DNA of 36,302 nucleotides. Origin: a virus. The notes under the pieces were generated by a model. It was not told the origin of the DNA. It made no database searches and saw nothing but the letters and a program-made list of their open reading frames with translations. Position 1 is the stretch's first letter, and each line of letters starts with the position of its first letter. Below are positions 1 to 7,357 of the stretch, piece after piece. The translations under genes were made by a program, and so were the position numbers. The DNA lies in IMG/VR virus record IMGVR_UViG_3300047560_003143, positions 1 through 36,302 of that record; one strand, written 5' to 3'.

Positions 1-189
1 CGAAAGCTGACCCTCATCCCTCAACCCGACACGCTTTTCTTTGGATGCAGAGGAAAGGTTCGTGACATCAATGACCGAGGCTTGACCGCCAGGACCTTGA
101 AACGAGACAACGTTGGGGATCGTCTCGAACGCGGTGGTTCCGAAACGGGCAATAGTGATTCCCTGCGAAGGGACCGCAGAACTGGGCAT
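1..189 (-). CDS. phage tail tube protein, N-terminal part
   Basis: The minus-strand reading frame opens with ATG at 189 and stays open to the left edge, giving 63 residues beginning MPSSAVPSQG. The stretch ITIARFGTTAFETIPNV, followed by a serine/threonine-rich segment with VIDVTNLSS, resembles the start of siphophage tail tube (major tail) proteins, which polymerise into the tube through which DNA passes. It lies directly downstream of the DUF3168 tail-terminator gene, the usual place for a tail tube gene in HK97-type modules. An AGGAG-like site (TTAGGAGATATCACG) precedes the ATG. The C-terminal part is outside the window, so the family call rests on the N-terminus and position only. Confidence 0.72.
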   Translation of the reverse strand, partial: MPSSAVPSQGITIARFGTTAFETIPNVVSFQGPGGQASVIDVTNLSSASKEKRVGLRDEGQLS

Positions 190-237
190 CGTGATATCTC
201 CTAAGATTGATCCCCAGGCGCACCTGGGGTTTAGCAC

Positions 238-573
238 CTATCGGTGGTAGGTGTAGTCCACCGAGACGCGATAGCTTCGTGTCTCGCTTTCAAAATCGGT
301 TAGCACCATCCGTACATCTGAGACGGTGTTCTTGGCTGCGAGGATGGCCAACAGAATCTCGTCCTGTAAGCCCAGCGCCTCGCTGTAGGTCTTTGCGTAG
401 CAGTCCACCTGAACGCGCACCCGCTCCAATCCATGTAAGCCATTGATCCCAAGGACTTGCTCCGCTGAGACTGGGGTGTAAACGATGAATGGGTAGGTTG
501 ATTCACTTGGAGCAATCAGCGCGTAGACCTGACCATTGGCCAAGTCCTTGATTGCGTCATAAAAGTCCTGCAT
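238..573 (-). CDS. tail terminator / tail completion protein (DUF3168)
   Basis: This protein of about 111 residues has the DUF3168 pattern: an N-terminal helix (DFYDAIKDL), then a strand with YPFIVYTPVS, and a central VRVQVDCYAKTYSEA segment. Family members (lambda gpU / HK97 gp10-neighbour class) cap the tail tube and join it to the head. The frame can start at TTG 576, but ATG 573 is preferred because AAAAGG lies six bases upstream and the codon overlaps the TGA of the preceding gene (TGATG), which implies translational coupling. It is followed by the tail tube gene after a 48-base gap. Confidence 0.82.
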   Translation of the reverse strand: MQDFYDAIKDLANGQVYALIAPSESTYPFIVYTPVSAEQVLGINGLHGLERVRVQVDCYAKTYSEALGLQDEILLAILAAKNTVSDVRMVLTDFESETRSYRVSVDYTYHR

Positions 574-1061
574 CAAAGACCTTTTAGTTTTTTGGCCTCA
601 AGCTCAATACGCTCGGCGAGCCTTGTTTTAATCGCCTCTGCCGCCTCGTAGCGTTTTGCTTCTAGCGCGGGACGCAGAAACGGACGGGCCGCCATCTTGC
701 GTGTGCCAAATTCGATAAAGCGCCAGTACCAAGCATCTTGTGAGAGGTTTTTCTTCTTGCCTTGATTGCGGTACTTTTTGCCGTGCCGTACCGTCACAAA
801 AAAGGTCTGGCGCGTGAGGCTTGATAACTCACGGATATGCTTCATGATCACCGAGCGGCGCAAAGTACCCGGTGGTGGTTGATTTGGTATGGAGCGGGCT
901 GCTACCGGTGCGCGGCTTTTGGCCTCGTCCCGAACGACTTTGGCACCGGCATAAACAGAAGCCCTTAAGCCGTTTTTAGCAACGCGATCGGGAAGTACCT
1001 GTAATGCTTTGACTAACTGTGCGGTGCCCTTAACTTCAAAGCGCTCACGTTTGGCCATCAT
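573..1061 (-). CDS. HK97 gp10-family tail component
   Basis: The product matches the HK97-gp10 family, small basic proteins that sit at the head-tail interface and help complete the tail. Visible hallmarks are the N-terminal KGTAQLVKALQVLPDRVAK helix, the segment AGAKVVRDEAKSRAPV near residues 40-55, and the C-terminal FIEFGTRKMAARPFLRPAL motif, where FGT and PFLRPA are the conserved family signature. ATG codons at 1061 and 1058 and a TTG at 1064 compete for the start; GAGGGG lies just upstream. The gene overlaps the upstream head-closure gene by about 17 bases. Length (about 162 residues) is normal for the family. Confidence 0.87.
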   Translation of the reverse strand: MMAKRERFEVKGTAQLVKALQVLPDRVAKNGLRASVYAGAKVVRDEAKSRAPVAARSIPNQPPPGTLRRSVIMKHIRELSSLTRQTFFVTVRHGKKYRNQGKKKNLSQDAWYWRFIEFGTRKMAARPFLRPALEAKRYEAAEAIKTRLAERIELEAKKLKGL

Positions 1062-1401
1062 CAAGCCCCTCGGCCGCCCAAAGTGTCACAAGGACCCCTT
1101 GCTCACCCTCGTTGATTGCACCAAAAATCCGAAAGATCCGGTCTTTGTATAGAACGCGGTACTCCGCAACCGAAGCAGCATTAGAAAATGCCGACTGAAA
1201 TCGCACCGTGATGGTGTGCGATATCTCGCTGGAGATTCGTTGCGCTGACACAAGGTCGCGTGCATTCAAAGGTTCTATGTTTGCCCAGACCGTTGCCGCA
1301 TCCACCCACTCTCGGCGCGGCGCACCAAGACTGTCTTTGACCATAAACGGTCTCTGAAAACGAACTCGTTTATCAAGTGTTCCTGCCGATAGCGCGCTCA
1401 T
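1045..1401 (-). CDS. head closure / head-tail adaptor protein (Phage_H_T_join)
   Basis: This is a 118-residue SPP1 gp16-like head-tail joining protein, which closes the portal-adaptor channel. The N-terminus AGTLDKRVRFQRP is the family's typical opening (G-x-L-x-x-R-hydrophobic-x-F/L-Q-R). WVDAATVWANIEPLNARDL and the ITVRF strand near residue 70 also fit the conserved WA.I..L.G.E pattern. Its ATG overlaps the TGA of the preceding connector gene (ATGA), indicating coupled translation. It is one of a run of four small overlapping connector genes in canonical order. Confidence 0.87.
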   Translation of the reverse strand: MSALSAGTLDKRVRFQRPFMVKDSLGAPRREWVDAATVWANIEPLNARDLVSAQRISSEISHTITVRFQSAFSNAASVAEYRVLYKDRIFRIFGAINEGEQGVLVTLWAAEGLDDGQT

Positions 1402-1973
1402 ACCAATGCCACCCGATAGGGGTCAAGAAGTCCATCGACAAACGGCAGCGGATCAATTCGTCCTTTGCTTAGAATCGACATCTCTTCTCGATGTGCATAA
1501 AGACTGCCGATGCGCAGCTTGATCCAACTCTTTAGCCCCTCAGGCACATCGCTTGGTGTGCCGTATCCCGCATCAAAGACAACTCTGACCACGCCGATTT
1601 GGGATAGCGTAATTGGCCAGGTGTTCCCGAATCGTGGTGTTATGCGCGCAGGCTCAGACGTAAGGTCCGAGACGTAAATGGAAGGATCAACTGTCTGCCA
1701 CTGACCCGACTGGTCTTGGTAGCTAATCTCTACGACAGACTGGACCGGACACCGATGCAAGTGCAGCGATGAGCAGGGAAAGCCATCGAGTGTGCGCATC
1801 CATCGGGCTGTGCAGATCTGCCGGCCAGTCAGGGTCTCGGCTGCAACTCGTGCGGCCGAGATTAAAGATTCGATCAAGGCATCGTCATCGTCAAAGTCCA
1901 CCCGAAGGTGAAGCTTTGCCTCGGCAAGCGAGACAGGCTCCACCGTGGGTGGGGTGATAAGACTCAGTGACAC
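1398..1973 (-). CDS. head-tail connector protein (gp6-like adaptor)
   Basis: The 191-residue protein has the HK97 gp6 / phiE125 gp8-type opening, TPPTVEPVSLAEAKLHLRVD, followed by a DDDALIESLISAARVAAETLTGRQ helix. This is the diagnostic N-terminal helical bundle of adaptor rings bound below the portal. A longer C-terminal part (VVRVVFDAGYGTPSDVPEGLK, then IKLRIGSLYAHRE) matches the phiE125 gp8 subclass. The start is a GTG at 1973 with AAGGG nine bases upstream; no ATG is available near the conserved N-terminus. It couples by ATGA to the head-closure gene. Confidence 0.87.
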   Translation of the reverse strand: MSLSLITPPTVEPVSLAEAKLHLRVDFDDDDALIESLISAARVAAETLTGRQICTARWMRTLDGFPCSSLHLHRCPVQSVVEISYQDQSGQWQTVDPSIYVSDLTSEPARITPRFGNTWPITLSQIGVVRVVFDAGYGTPSDVPEGLKSWIKLRIGSLYAHREEMSILSKGRIDPLPFVDGLLDPYRVALV

Positions 1974-1984
1974 GACAACGACCC

Positions 1985-2434
1985 TTAGACCACCTGGGCA
2001 ACAGAAGCGATGTTTGACACGTTGGCTGGCAAGTTACGTGGGTCTACCCCAATAATCTGCGCAGCGACTTGGCTTGCAGCGGTAGCGGTTGTAATCGCTA
2101 GCCGAACAAAGCCAAAGCCATTGACGGTGTCGAGTTCCTCGCCACGAACATTGATCAGGACTTGGCGGTTTGACCCGTTGTTAGCCTGCTCGAGCGTCGT
2201 GATGGCTTTTCCAGCTACATCCTTGGCGCCGGTGCCGCTGGCGTCGGTTGCCTGTTGCAACTTCGCGGCCAGTGTTCCATTTGTGCCCATGGTTCCGGTC
2301 TGGATGATCGTAAGCAGGGAGTGAAACTGGGCGCAGGACACCCACTCCGAGTTGCTTGTGCCGGCAGCCTGACTGGCTGGATCGATGGATGCGAGCAAGG
2401 CGAGTTGCTCGCTGCCTTTTGCGTTGGGAAGCAT
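1985..2434 (-). CDS. conserved phage structural protein, possibly capsid-associated
   Basis: The 149-residue product begins MLPNAKGSEQLALLASIDP and has a repetitive beta-rich body: a GTLAAKLQQATDASGTGAKD segment, then a VLINVRGEELD strand and a C-terminal AAQIIGVDPRNLPA segment. Proteins of this type commonly sit between the major capsid gene and the gp6-like connector in HK97-type prophages and are usually left unnamed. A role as a decoration or minor head protein is inferred from position and composition only. The ATG at 2434 has AGGAG (TTAGGAGATTTACT) at good spacing. There are no Cys residues beyond one and no membrane segment. Confidence 0.65.
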   Translation of the reverse strand: MLPNAKGSEQLALLASIDPASQAAGTSNSEWVSCAQFHSLLTIIQTGTMGTNGTLAAKLQQATDASGTGAKDVAGKAITTLEQANNGSNRQVLINVRGEELDTVNGFGFVRLAITTATAASQVAAQIIGVDPRNLPANVSNIASVAQVV

Positions 2435-2461
2435 AGTAAATCTCCTAATGATTGGACTTGC

Positions 2462-3772
2462 TTATCGCGCGCCCAGTTGGATGAACGGTGACATCGATGC
2501 ACTGCCTTTGGCTGGCGAGATCGGCGCGGAGATCTTGGACTGGCCATCCATACGGAAGGTGGTCCTAAACGCGGTGAGATCCGAGTCAAAGTAAAGGTGC
2601 ATGGAGGTGGCCGTCTGAATGCCGCCCGCCTTGGTGATCGTCTGGTAATAAGACAAGTCAACCAGTAGGACATCGCCTTGGCTAGAGAAGCTGTTGGCGT
2701 GCTGTGACACAAAGACCGGGCGTCCCAGCAAGGTGCCGTATGGCGAGACCTGGATGCCGCCGACATTCAAGCCGTTTGGCAGATAGATCGGATAGTTGCC
2801 AAGCGTCAGAGTGAAAAGTGCGGGCAGGACATCGTTGTTGATGATCCACACGGATTTGGCAAAGCTTCCGGGCGGCAGACGCGAGATCATCTTGGCCAGG
2901 TTCTGAGGCAGCAGGGTTTGCGTGGCCTGACCAGTCTCTTTAGCCACCGTCACCGTCGCACCAGCGGTCAGCGCACCGATAGGAACTCCATTACCCGCGC
3001 CAAAGAGGATGGATTCGTTCGTTTTCCAACGAATCGAGTCGGCAACCTTTTCGGGCAAGTAACTGGTCAGTGCGTTGGCGTCATCAAGCAACTCGTCAGT
3101 CGTGGGGACAAGCGCCATGAGTTTTTTCAGACGCAGGGTTGAAAGCCCCAGGACCGGCTTAGTTGGAATGGCGGTGCTAGCCTCGCCCTGCCAATAGGCA
3201 CGAATTCCGTTTGTGCCCCAAGGGGTAGTCTCATCACGCGGAAAAGCCATGCTGTTGCCCGTGACCTCGACGTTATCCGTCAAAGGCAGCATGGAATCTT
3301 CTTGCAAGGAAAGCTTAAAGATCTGCTGCGAGAACTGAGGTGGGACCAAAAAGCCACCGTCTTGGCCTGCCGACTCATTGGCATAAGAGCCAGGCGCCGC
3401 AGCAGTGCGACCAATCAGCAAACGCTCATCGGGTGCTTTACCCGGTTTTTCGGCTTGGAATACGGCCTGCATGAACTCGCCAACCGTTCTAAAGCCATGC
3501 GCTGGATCGGCCTCACGGTTATCGGTGACGGTAATAAAAGTGGCTGCCTCTGCAGTTTCAGTCATAGCCATCGATGCCTCCTCGGCAATTAGCGAAGCCT
3601 CGCGATCGATGGCGCTTGATGCTGCCTCGATGCGGGATTTCAGTTCATCGAATGCGCTGACCTCGTCATCGGTCAGATCGCGGTTTTCAGATGCCGCCTG
3701 TTCGGTCAGGGCACGCGCCTCTTTGACCAGGGTGGCTTTGCGGGCTTGGAGCTCGCGAAGTTTTTTACTCAT
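2462..3772 (-). CDS. HK97-family major capsid protein
   Basis: This 436-residue protein builds the capsid shell. Residues 1 to about 75 form a charged coiled coil (KKLRELQARKATLVKEARAL, then SAFDELKSRIEAASSAIDRE), which is the delta/scaffolding domain that the HK97-type prohead protease removes. The remaining part carries the HK97 fold signatures: GGFLVPPQFSQQIFKL near residue 135, TDNVEVTGNSMAFPRDE, the long ALVPTTDELLDDA spine helix, ESILFGAGNGVPIG, and a C-terminal DLSYYQTITKAGGIQ segment. The encoded S49 protease supplies the maturation enzyme. GGAG precedes the ATG. The short leader upstream contains tandem hairpins (see 3794-3858), which may allow the gene to be expressed or processed separately from the upstream packaging genes. 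Confidence 0.95.
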   Translation of the reverse strand: MSKKLRELQARKATLVKEARALTEQAASENRDLTDDEVSAFDELKSRIEAASSAIDREASLIAEEASMAMTETAEAATFITVTDNREADPAHGFRTVGEFMQAVFQAEKPGKAPDERLLIGRTAAAPGSYANESAGQDGGFLVPPQFSQQIFKLSLQEDSMLPLTDNVEVTGNSMAFPRDETTPWGTNGIRAYWQGEASTAIPTKPVLGLSTLRLKKLMALVPTTDELLDDANALTSYLPEKVADSIRWKTNESILFGAGNGVPIGALTAGATVTVAKETGQATQTLLPQNLAKMISRLPPGSFAKSVWIINNDVLPALFTLTLGNYPIYLPNGLNVGGIQVSPYGTLLGRPVFVSQHANSFSSQGDVLLVDLSYYQTITKAGGIQTATSMHLYFDSDLTAFRTTFRMDGQSKISAPISPAKGSASMSPFIQLGAR

Positions 3773-3793
3773 TTCAAATCTCCATAAATGAAA

Positions 3794-3813
3794 AAACCGC
3801 CAGACGGCGGTTT
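3794..3813 (-). terminator. hairpin with T-run in the capsid-gene leader
   Basis: The arms AAACCGCC and GGCGGTTT pair perfectly across a 4-base loop. On the minus strand the stem is followed by six T residues (GGCGGTTTTTTC), the layout of an intrinsic terminator. It ends only about 22 bases before the capsid ATG at 3772. It could terminate part of the upstream transcript, protect the 3' end of a processed mRNA, or act as a leader attenuator. Confidence 0.65.
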
Positions 3814-3821
3814 GTTTGGGG

Positions 3822-3858
3822 TGACCTTTGGGTCATGAAAACGCCCTTAGGGGCGTTT
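3822..3858. terminator. two further tandem hairpins upstream of the capsid gene
   Basis: Two perfect inverted repeats lie next to the T-run hairpin. TGACC/GGTCA (3822-3835) has a 4-base loop, and AAACGCCC/GGGCGTTT (3839-3858) has a 4-base loop. The second is symmetric enough to work on either strand, though neither strand has a strong T-run after it. Together with 3794-3813 they make three stem-loops within 65 bases, between the small membrane-protein gene and the capsid gene. Confidence 0.5.
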
Positions 3859-3884
3859 GTTTAGGATTTGTCCTTCAAATAAAA

Positions 3885-4154
3885 CTAGCGCTTTTGATTT
3901 TCATCTTCGTCATTCGTTGAGTAGATCTTTTCCCACTCCTTTTCTTTTTCTTTCCAATAGGCCTCTGGTCCCATTCGCCGGAACTTGATTCGATCCCGGA
4001 GGTAATCAAACCCGGTGTACAAAACGTAGACAACACCTGCCATAAAGATCAGAAATCCAAAGAGAGGGCCCGCAAATAGGATTAATGCAAAAGTCGTAAC
4101 TAGCCATACCCACCAATAAGGGCCGTCTGGGCTGTACTTAGATTTGTCAGCCAT
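3885..4154 (-). CDS. small protein with two predicted membrane helices
   Basis: The 89-residue product has a short polar N-terminus, then two hydrophobic segments: WWVWLVTTFALILFAGPLF (about residues 14-32) and FLIFMAGVVYVLYTGFDYL (about 34-52). A strongly charged tail follows (WKEKEKEWEKIYSTNDEDEN). I do not recognise a family. It sits between an unknown 102-residue gene and the capsid gene, in the late operon, where lysis- or exclusion-type membrane proteins are not usual. A structural role is therefore not obvious, and a superinfection-related or assembly-membrane role is only a guess. Confidence 0.6.
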   Translation of the reverse strand: MADKSKYSPDGPYWWVWLVTTFALILFAGPLFGFLIFMAGVVYVLYTGFDYLRDRIKFRRMGPEAYWKEKEKEWEKIYSTNDEDENQKR

Positions 4155-4160
4155 CCTCGT

Positions 4161-4469
4161 TCAACCGCCTTTCCCTTGTTTGGAAAATGCCTCGCTCACA
4201 TCGAAGTAGATATCGCCCTGGATGACCTCGCCGTTCTCATCAAGGGTACGGATCGTCATAACGGCCATTACACCTCCTCCCTCCGTCGAATGCGTCGAGG
4301 TTTTAACAGGGAACCAGTTCCCGTCACCCATCCAGTGATCCATCATGGCATGCTCGGCGAGTGCGGCGACCGGGGTATTTGGTCCCGTGCCTGTTACGAC
4401 AAACGGGTTATCAGATGCCCCTTCACCGGTGATCTTTATTTTCCGTCCTGCAACATCAAGCTCAACCAT
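4161..4469 (-). CDS. hypothetical protein of the prophage head region
   Basis: The 102-residue protein is not recognised. It is acidic and beta-rich, with MVELDVAGRKIKITGEG at the start, a central MMDHWMGDGNWFPVKT segment and a glycine-rich HSTEGGGVMAVMTIRTLDE turn. It has no Cys, signal peptide or membrane helix. It lies six bases upstream of the two-helix membrane-protein gene and is probably co-transcribed with it. Its Shine-Dalgarno (AAAGG) falls inside a hairpin at 4475-4496, which may limit translation. Its real coding status is supported by spacing and strand consistency rather than homology. Confidence 0.55.
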   Translation of the reverse strand: MVELDVAGRKIKITGEGASDNPFVVTGTGPNTPVAALAEHAMMDHWMGDGNWFPVKTSTHSTEGGGVMAVMTIRTLDENGEVIQGDIYFDVSEAFSKQGKGG

Positions 4470-4474
4470 GGTGT

Positions 4475-4496
4475 GCCTTTCTGTTCTGAGAAAGGC
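4475..4496 (-). promoter_or_regulatory. hairpin covering the ribosome binding site of the 4469 gene
   Basis: GCCTTTCT and AGAAAGGC form a perfect 8-bp stem with a 6-base loop. On the minus strand the 3' arm (AGAAAGGC) contains the only plausible Shine-Dalgarno (AAAGG) for the ATG at 4469, so the folded mRNA would hide it. There is no T-run, so it is not a simple terminator. Confidence 0.45.
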
Positions 4497-4631
4497 GCCC
4501 TTGTAGGCCTCGAATTAGAGCAAGTCAAGCATTTTTTACCATGTGAAATAGGCGGCCTCAGGATAAGCACCCAGTTTGTCTATTTCTGAGAAGTAAACTG
4601 ATTCAATAAACTTTGCCTACAGGAGGCTGGA

Positions 4632-4961
4632 ATGCAAAAAGTTGAGCTTTCCCAGGAGTCCGTGGTCTTTATCCACTGCCCCTTTTGCGGCCAGGCCGTC
4701 ATGGGTGAAGAAATGGCGCCTGAAGTGAACCCGTGTCCCCATACCCTTTTTCTGGGGACCGACGAGGGGTTCGAATTTGCGAGCGACTTTTTCCAATCGG
4801 CCTGCGAGAAGCAGCTTGAGGACGGCTACGACTCGACGAATGTTCACGATGCCATTGCCACCGTCAAACTACCCGACGCGATTTGCTTCACCATGGTCGC
4901 GCCTCCGGTATCCATGTTGAACTGTCACGCAGCCTTTATCGGGTTTGATCAAGACGAATAG
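4632..4961 (+). CDS. plus-strand accessory gene (moron): CPFCG zinc-binding-type protein
   Basis: The 109-residue protein starts at ATG 4632 with a very strong site (CAGGAGG) at good spacing, on the strand opposite to all neighbouring head genes. Residues 16-19 read CPFC, followed by a second cysteine-histidine pair (NPCPHTLFLGTDEGFEF), suggesting a small treble-clef or zinc-ribbon fold. Similar short proteins occur as conserved hypotheticals in bacteria, but I know of no function. It fits between the S49 protease gene (ending at 4965, convergent) and the 4469 gene (divergent), the pattern of an inserted moron. Selfish, lysogenic-conversion or anti-phage roles are possible, but nothing in the sequence decides between them. 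Confidence 0.75.
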   Translation: MQKVELSQESVVFIHCPFCGQAVMGEEMAPEVNPCPHTLFLGTDEGFEFASDFFQSACEKQLEDGYDSTNVHDAIATVKLPDAICFTMVAPPVSMLNCHAAFIGFDQDE

Positions 4962-4964
4962 TCT

Positions 4965-5894
4965 TTAGAGCGCAGCCAAAGCAATACTCCGGCGGACCTC
5001 CTCGATGCGGTTTCGGCCTGAGGCGTTTGCTTTGGCCGACCTTTGCATCTTGCGTAGCACCTCGTCAAAGGTCATGACCCCATCCACCATACGTTGCTCG
5101 ACTGCCATATCGGCACCAAGCACTCGTCCTTGTCCCATACCATCACGAACATCACTTAGTGACACGCCACGTCCTTTGGCGACCGCCTTGGTAAATGCCG
5201 CGTAGTAGTCGTCCACACGGCTTTGCATAAAACCGAGTGCCTCCTCATCAAGGGGAGCGTATGGGTTACCTTCAACCTTGTACTTGCCGGCGGAGATCAG
5301 CGTGGGTTTGACGCCCTCAGCAGCAAAAGCCTCCGAATAATCAAAGTGCGCTTGCCAGACGCCGATGGAGCCTACTTCGCCTCCGGGCGTAACGTAAAGC
5401 TCTGAGGCTGCACTACCCACCCAGTACGCGGCAGACGCCGCCAGTGAATTAGCAAGCGCAACGACCGGCTTTTGGGACCGGGCGCGATAAATTTCATCAG
5501 CGAGTTCTGACACCCCGTAGACACTGCCGCCGGGACTATCGATGTCGATCAGAATCTGACCGACTGACTCATCCGAAAGTGCCTGTCTTAGGGCAGAGGA
5601 AAACTTCTGCGTACTCGTTGATCCAGGGCCAGAGACATCATCGACCATGTTTCCACGCTGGGTCACAACACCGTAAAGCGGTAGTACCGCAATCCCAGAG
5701 CCACCGCCTGCAGATATAGAAGCCTTTCGTTCAGTACGCAGCTGCCGATCAGACTCAATCTTTGCCAGGGTATCTTCAGTCGGCGCAATGCCGGCGGACC
5801 ACCTGCCGATTACGGCAGCAAAGGCATTGAGTCGCTCGGGCATCATGGCCCACGGGGTCGCTAGAAATTCAGCGACGAGTAGCTGTCGGTTCAT
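4965..5894 (-). CDS. S49 (SppA-like) capsid maturation protease
   Basis: The 309-residue protein is a ClpP/crotonase-fold serine peptidase of family S49, used by many phages (lambda gpC class) as the prohead protease that removes the capsid scaffolding domain. The core reads ILIDIDSPGGSVYG (about residues 114-127), then NSLAASAAYW, in which Ser154 is the likely nucleophile. The SAGKYK motif follows, with Lys204 as the general base of the Ser-Lys dyad. VGSIGVW at about 174-180 is also typical. The gene overlaps the end of the portal gene by 26 bases, implying coupled expression, and precedes the capsid gene as expected. The length suits a protease without a fused long scaffold. Confidence 0.92.
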   Translation of the reverse strand: MNRQLLVAEFLATPWAMMPERLNAFAAVIGRWSAGIAPTEDTLAKIESDRQLRTERKASISAGGGSGIAVLPLYGVVTQRGNMVDDVSGPGSTSTQKFSSALRQALSDESVGQILIDIDSPGGSVYGVSELADEIYRARSQKPVVALANSLAASAAYWVGSAASELYVTPGGEVGSIGVWQAHFDYSEAFAAEGVKPTLISAGKYKVEGNPYAPLDEEALGFMQSRVDDYYAAFTKAVAKGRGVSLSDVRDGMGQGRVLGADMAVEQRMVDGVMTFDEVLRKMQRSAKANASGRNRIEEVRRSIALAAL

Positions 5895-7353
5895 GGTTTT
5901 TTCCTAACTCGATCAACGATCGTGATAACTCTTGCTCAGTTAAGTTCGAGAGCTGTATTTGTTCAGCCCATTGCTCTATTCGGGTCATTGGCAAGGCAAA
6001 TGCGTCGGATAGGAGCTCTTTCGCTTTGGTATCGAGTTGCTTAGACTTTGCAAGCCTTCGTGCCCACCGATTAGCGGTGCTGGTAATTAGCGCATCAAGC
6101 CTTCCAATGTCCGGCGCTTCCGTCTCCGCCGACTCCGGCTCCTCTGGCTCGTCGACATCCGGCGCCGCATGTTCTTCCACCATGTTCAGTGGCCGCAGCG
6201 GCTCATCCAGCCCGTCGAGCGGGTTTAGGTTTTCAGCAACGCGTGCCTCATTGCGAGTTAGCCACCCGTTCTGAATGCCGCTTTGATAGTAGGCCGATCG
6301 ACTTGCGGCATCGCCTCGCATGAGATTTGCGAAGTTAAATTCCACCTCCAAGTCGTCAGACTCCAGAAGCAACTCAGAAGTAATCGAAGCCTCCCAGCGT
6401 TCAGCCCACGGGGTCATCGTGTGCATCACAAACTCAAGCGACTGCTGTTCAATGTTTGAAAATGTCGCTCGATCCAGATCGGCAATCATGTGCGGCGGCA
6501 CTCGAAAGAGCCTAGCCACATCGGTCATCTGAAACTTACGAAGCTCTAGGAACTGGGCGTCTTTGTTCGTGACGCCCACCTCATGAAACTTCATCCCGTT
6601 TTCGAGTACCAGAACCTTTCCCCGGTTCGCTCCTGACTGAGCCGCTTGGTAGGAGTCACGAAAGACACGCTTAGCTTCAGCGTCCTTAAAAGATCCGGGA
6701 AACTCAATCCAGCCACCGGTGGGTTTGGCGTCATTTGCAAAGAACCTTGCACCGTAGTCCTGGGCGGCCAATGCCATCCCGAGGCTTTCTCGAGCAAGTT
6801 CAATGGGGCTCATACCCAGTAAGCCATCCGACGAAAGCCCTCGCAGATGCCAGACGTCTTCACGCAGTAAGACCGACTCTTTGCCAAAGCGGTCGGTTAC
6901 CCGATAGCGGTAGTCTCCACTGGCGAGTAACTCAAGCTTGATTCGGTCGGGGTGAATCGGAATTAGCTCGGCCACCTCACCGCGTGGATTCGTGATGATT
7001 TGGCAGTAAGCGTTACCACGCAGGGCCAGGTGCCCTTGAAGCATCTCACGCCATTCGAACGGATTTTGATAACGATTGGGTCGCTTAACCAGAAGGCGGT
7101 AGAGCCAGTGTTCGGTGTCCTTGTCTTTGCCACCGTCGGCACGCCTGCGATAGACCACGATCGGTAAAGACGCCATGGTCTCGGCCAATATCCGGACGCA
7201 GGCATAGACCGCCGCCAAGCGCATGGCACTGTCAGCCGACACACGGGCTCCGCTTGCAGTGCGAACCGAAACGGGCTCAAACCAAAAGTCGCCATAGGCC
7301 GATCGGTCATCGCTTGAAGCTTTGAATCGATCGAAAAAATTAAAGAGTCCCAT
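5869..7353 (-). CDS. HK97-family portal protein
   Basis: The 494-residue product forms the dodecameric ring at the capsid vertex through which DNA enters and leaves. Characteristic segments are the opening MGLFNFFDRF, SADSAMRLAAVYACVRILAE near residue 40, LPIVVYRRRADGG, and RPNRYQNPFEWREML followed by GNAYCQII. WHLRGLSSDGLLGMSPIELA and the C-terminal GLTRNE-like element (NGWLTRNEARVAENLNPLDG) are also present. The C-terminus is long, with an acidic PEEPESAETEAPD linker and then an extra helical domain (about residues 410-494). The gene lies 4 bases downstream of the terminase large-subunit gene. Confidence 0.95.
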   Translation of the reverse strand: MGLFNFFDRFKASSDDRSAYGDFWFEPVSVRTASGARVSADSAMRLAAVYACVRILAETMASLPIVVYRRRADGGKDKDTEHWLYRLLVKRPNRYQNPFEWREMLQGHLALRGNAYCQIITNPRGEVAELIPIHPDRIKLELLASGDYRYRVTDRFGKESVLLREDVWHLRGLSSDGLLGMSPIELARESLGMALAAQDYGARFFANDAKPTGGWIEFPGSFKDAEAKRVFRDSYQAAQSGANRGKVLVLENGMKFHEVGVTNKDAQFLELRKFQMTDVARLFRVPPHMIADLDRATFSNIEQQSLEFVMHTMTPWAERWEASITSELLLESDDLEVEFNFANLMRGDAASRSAYYQSGIQNGWLTRNEARVAENLNPLDGLDEPLRPLNMVEEHAAPDVDEPEEPESAETEAPDIGRLDALITSTANRWARRLAKSKQLDTKAKELLSDAFALPMTRIEQWAEQIQLSNLTEQELSRSLIELGKNHEPTATRR

Positions 7354-7357
7354 GTGA

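Noticed and set aside
2215-2766. 183-codon minus-strand frame overlapping the capsid and structural genes
   Set aside because: Its product is rich in serine, arginine and proline with no pattern, typical of an out-of-frame shadow of the capsid gene end and the neighbouring gene.
4176-4589. 137-codon plus-strand frame opposite the 4469 gene
   Set aside because: It runs antisense to a gene in the late operon, has no ribosome site and lacks a sensible composition; the plus-strand gene at 4632 is the real one.
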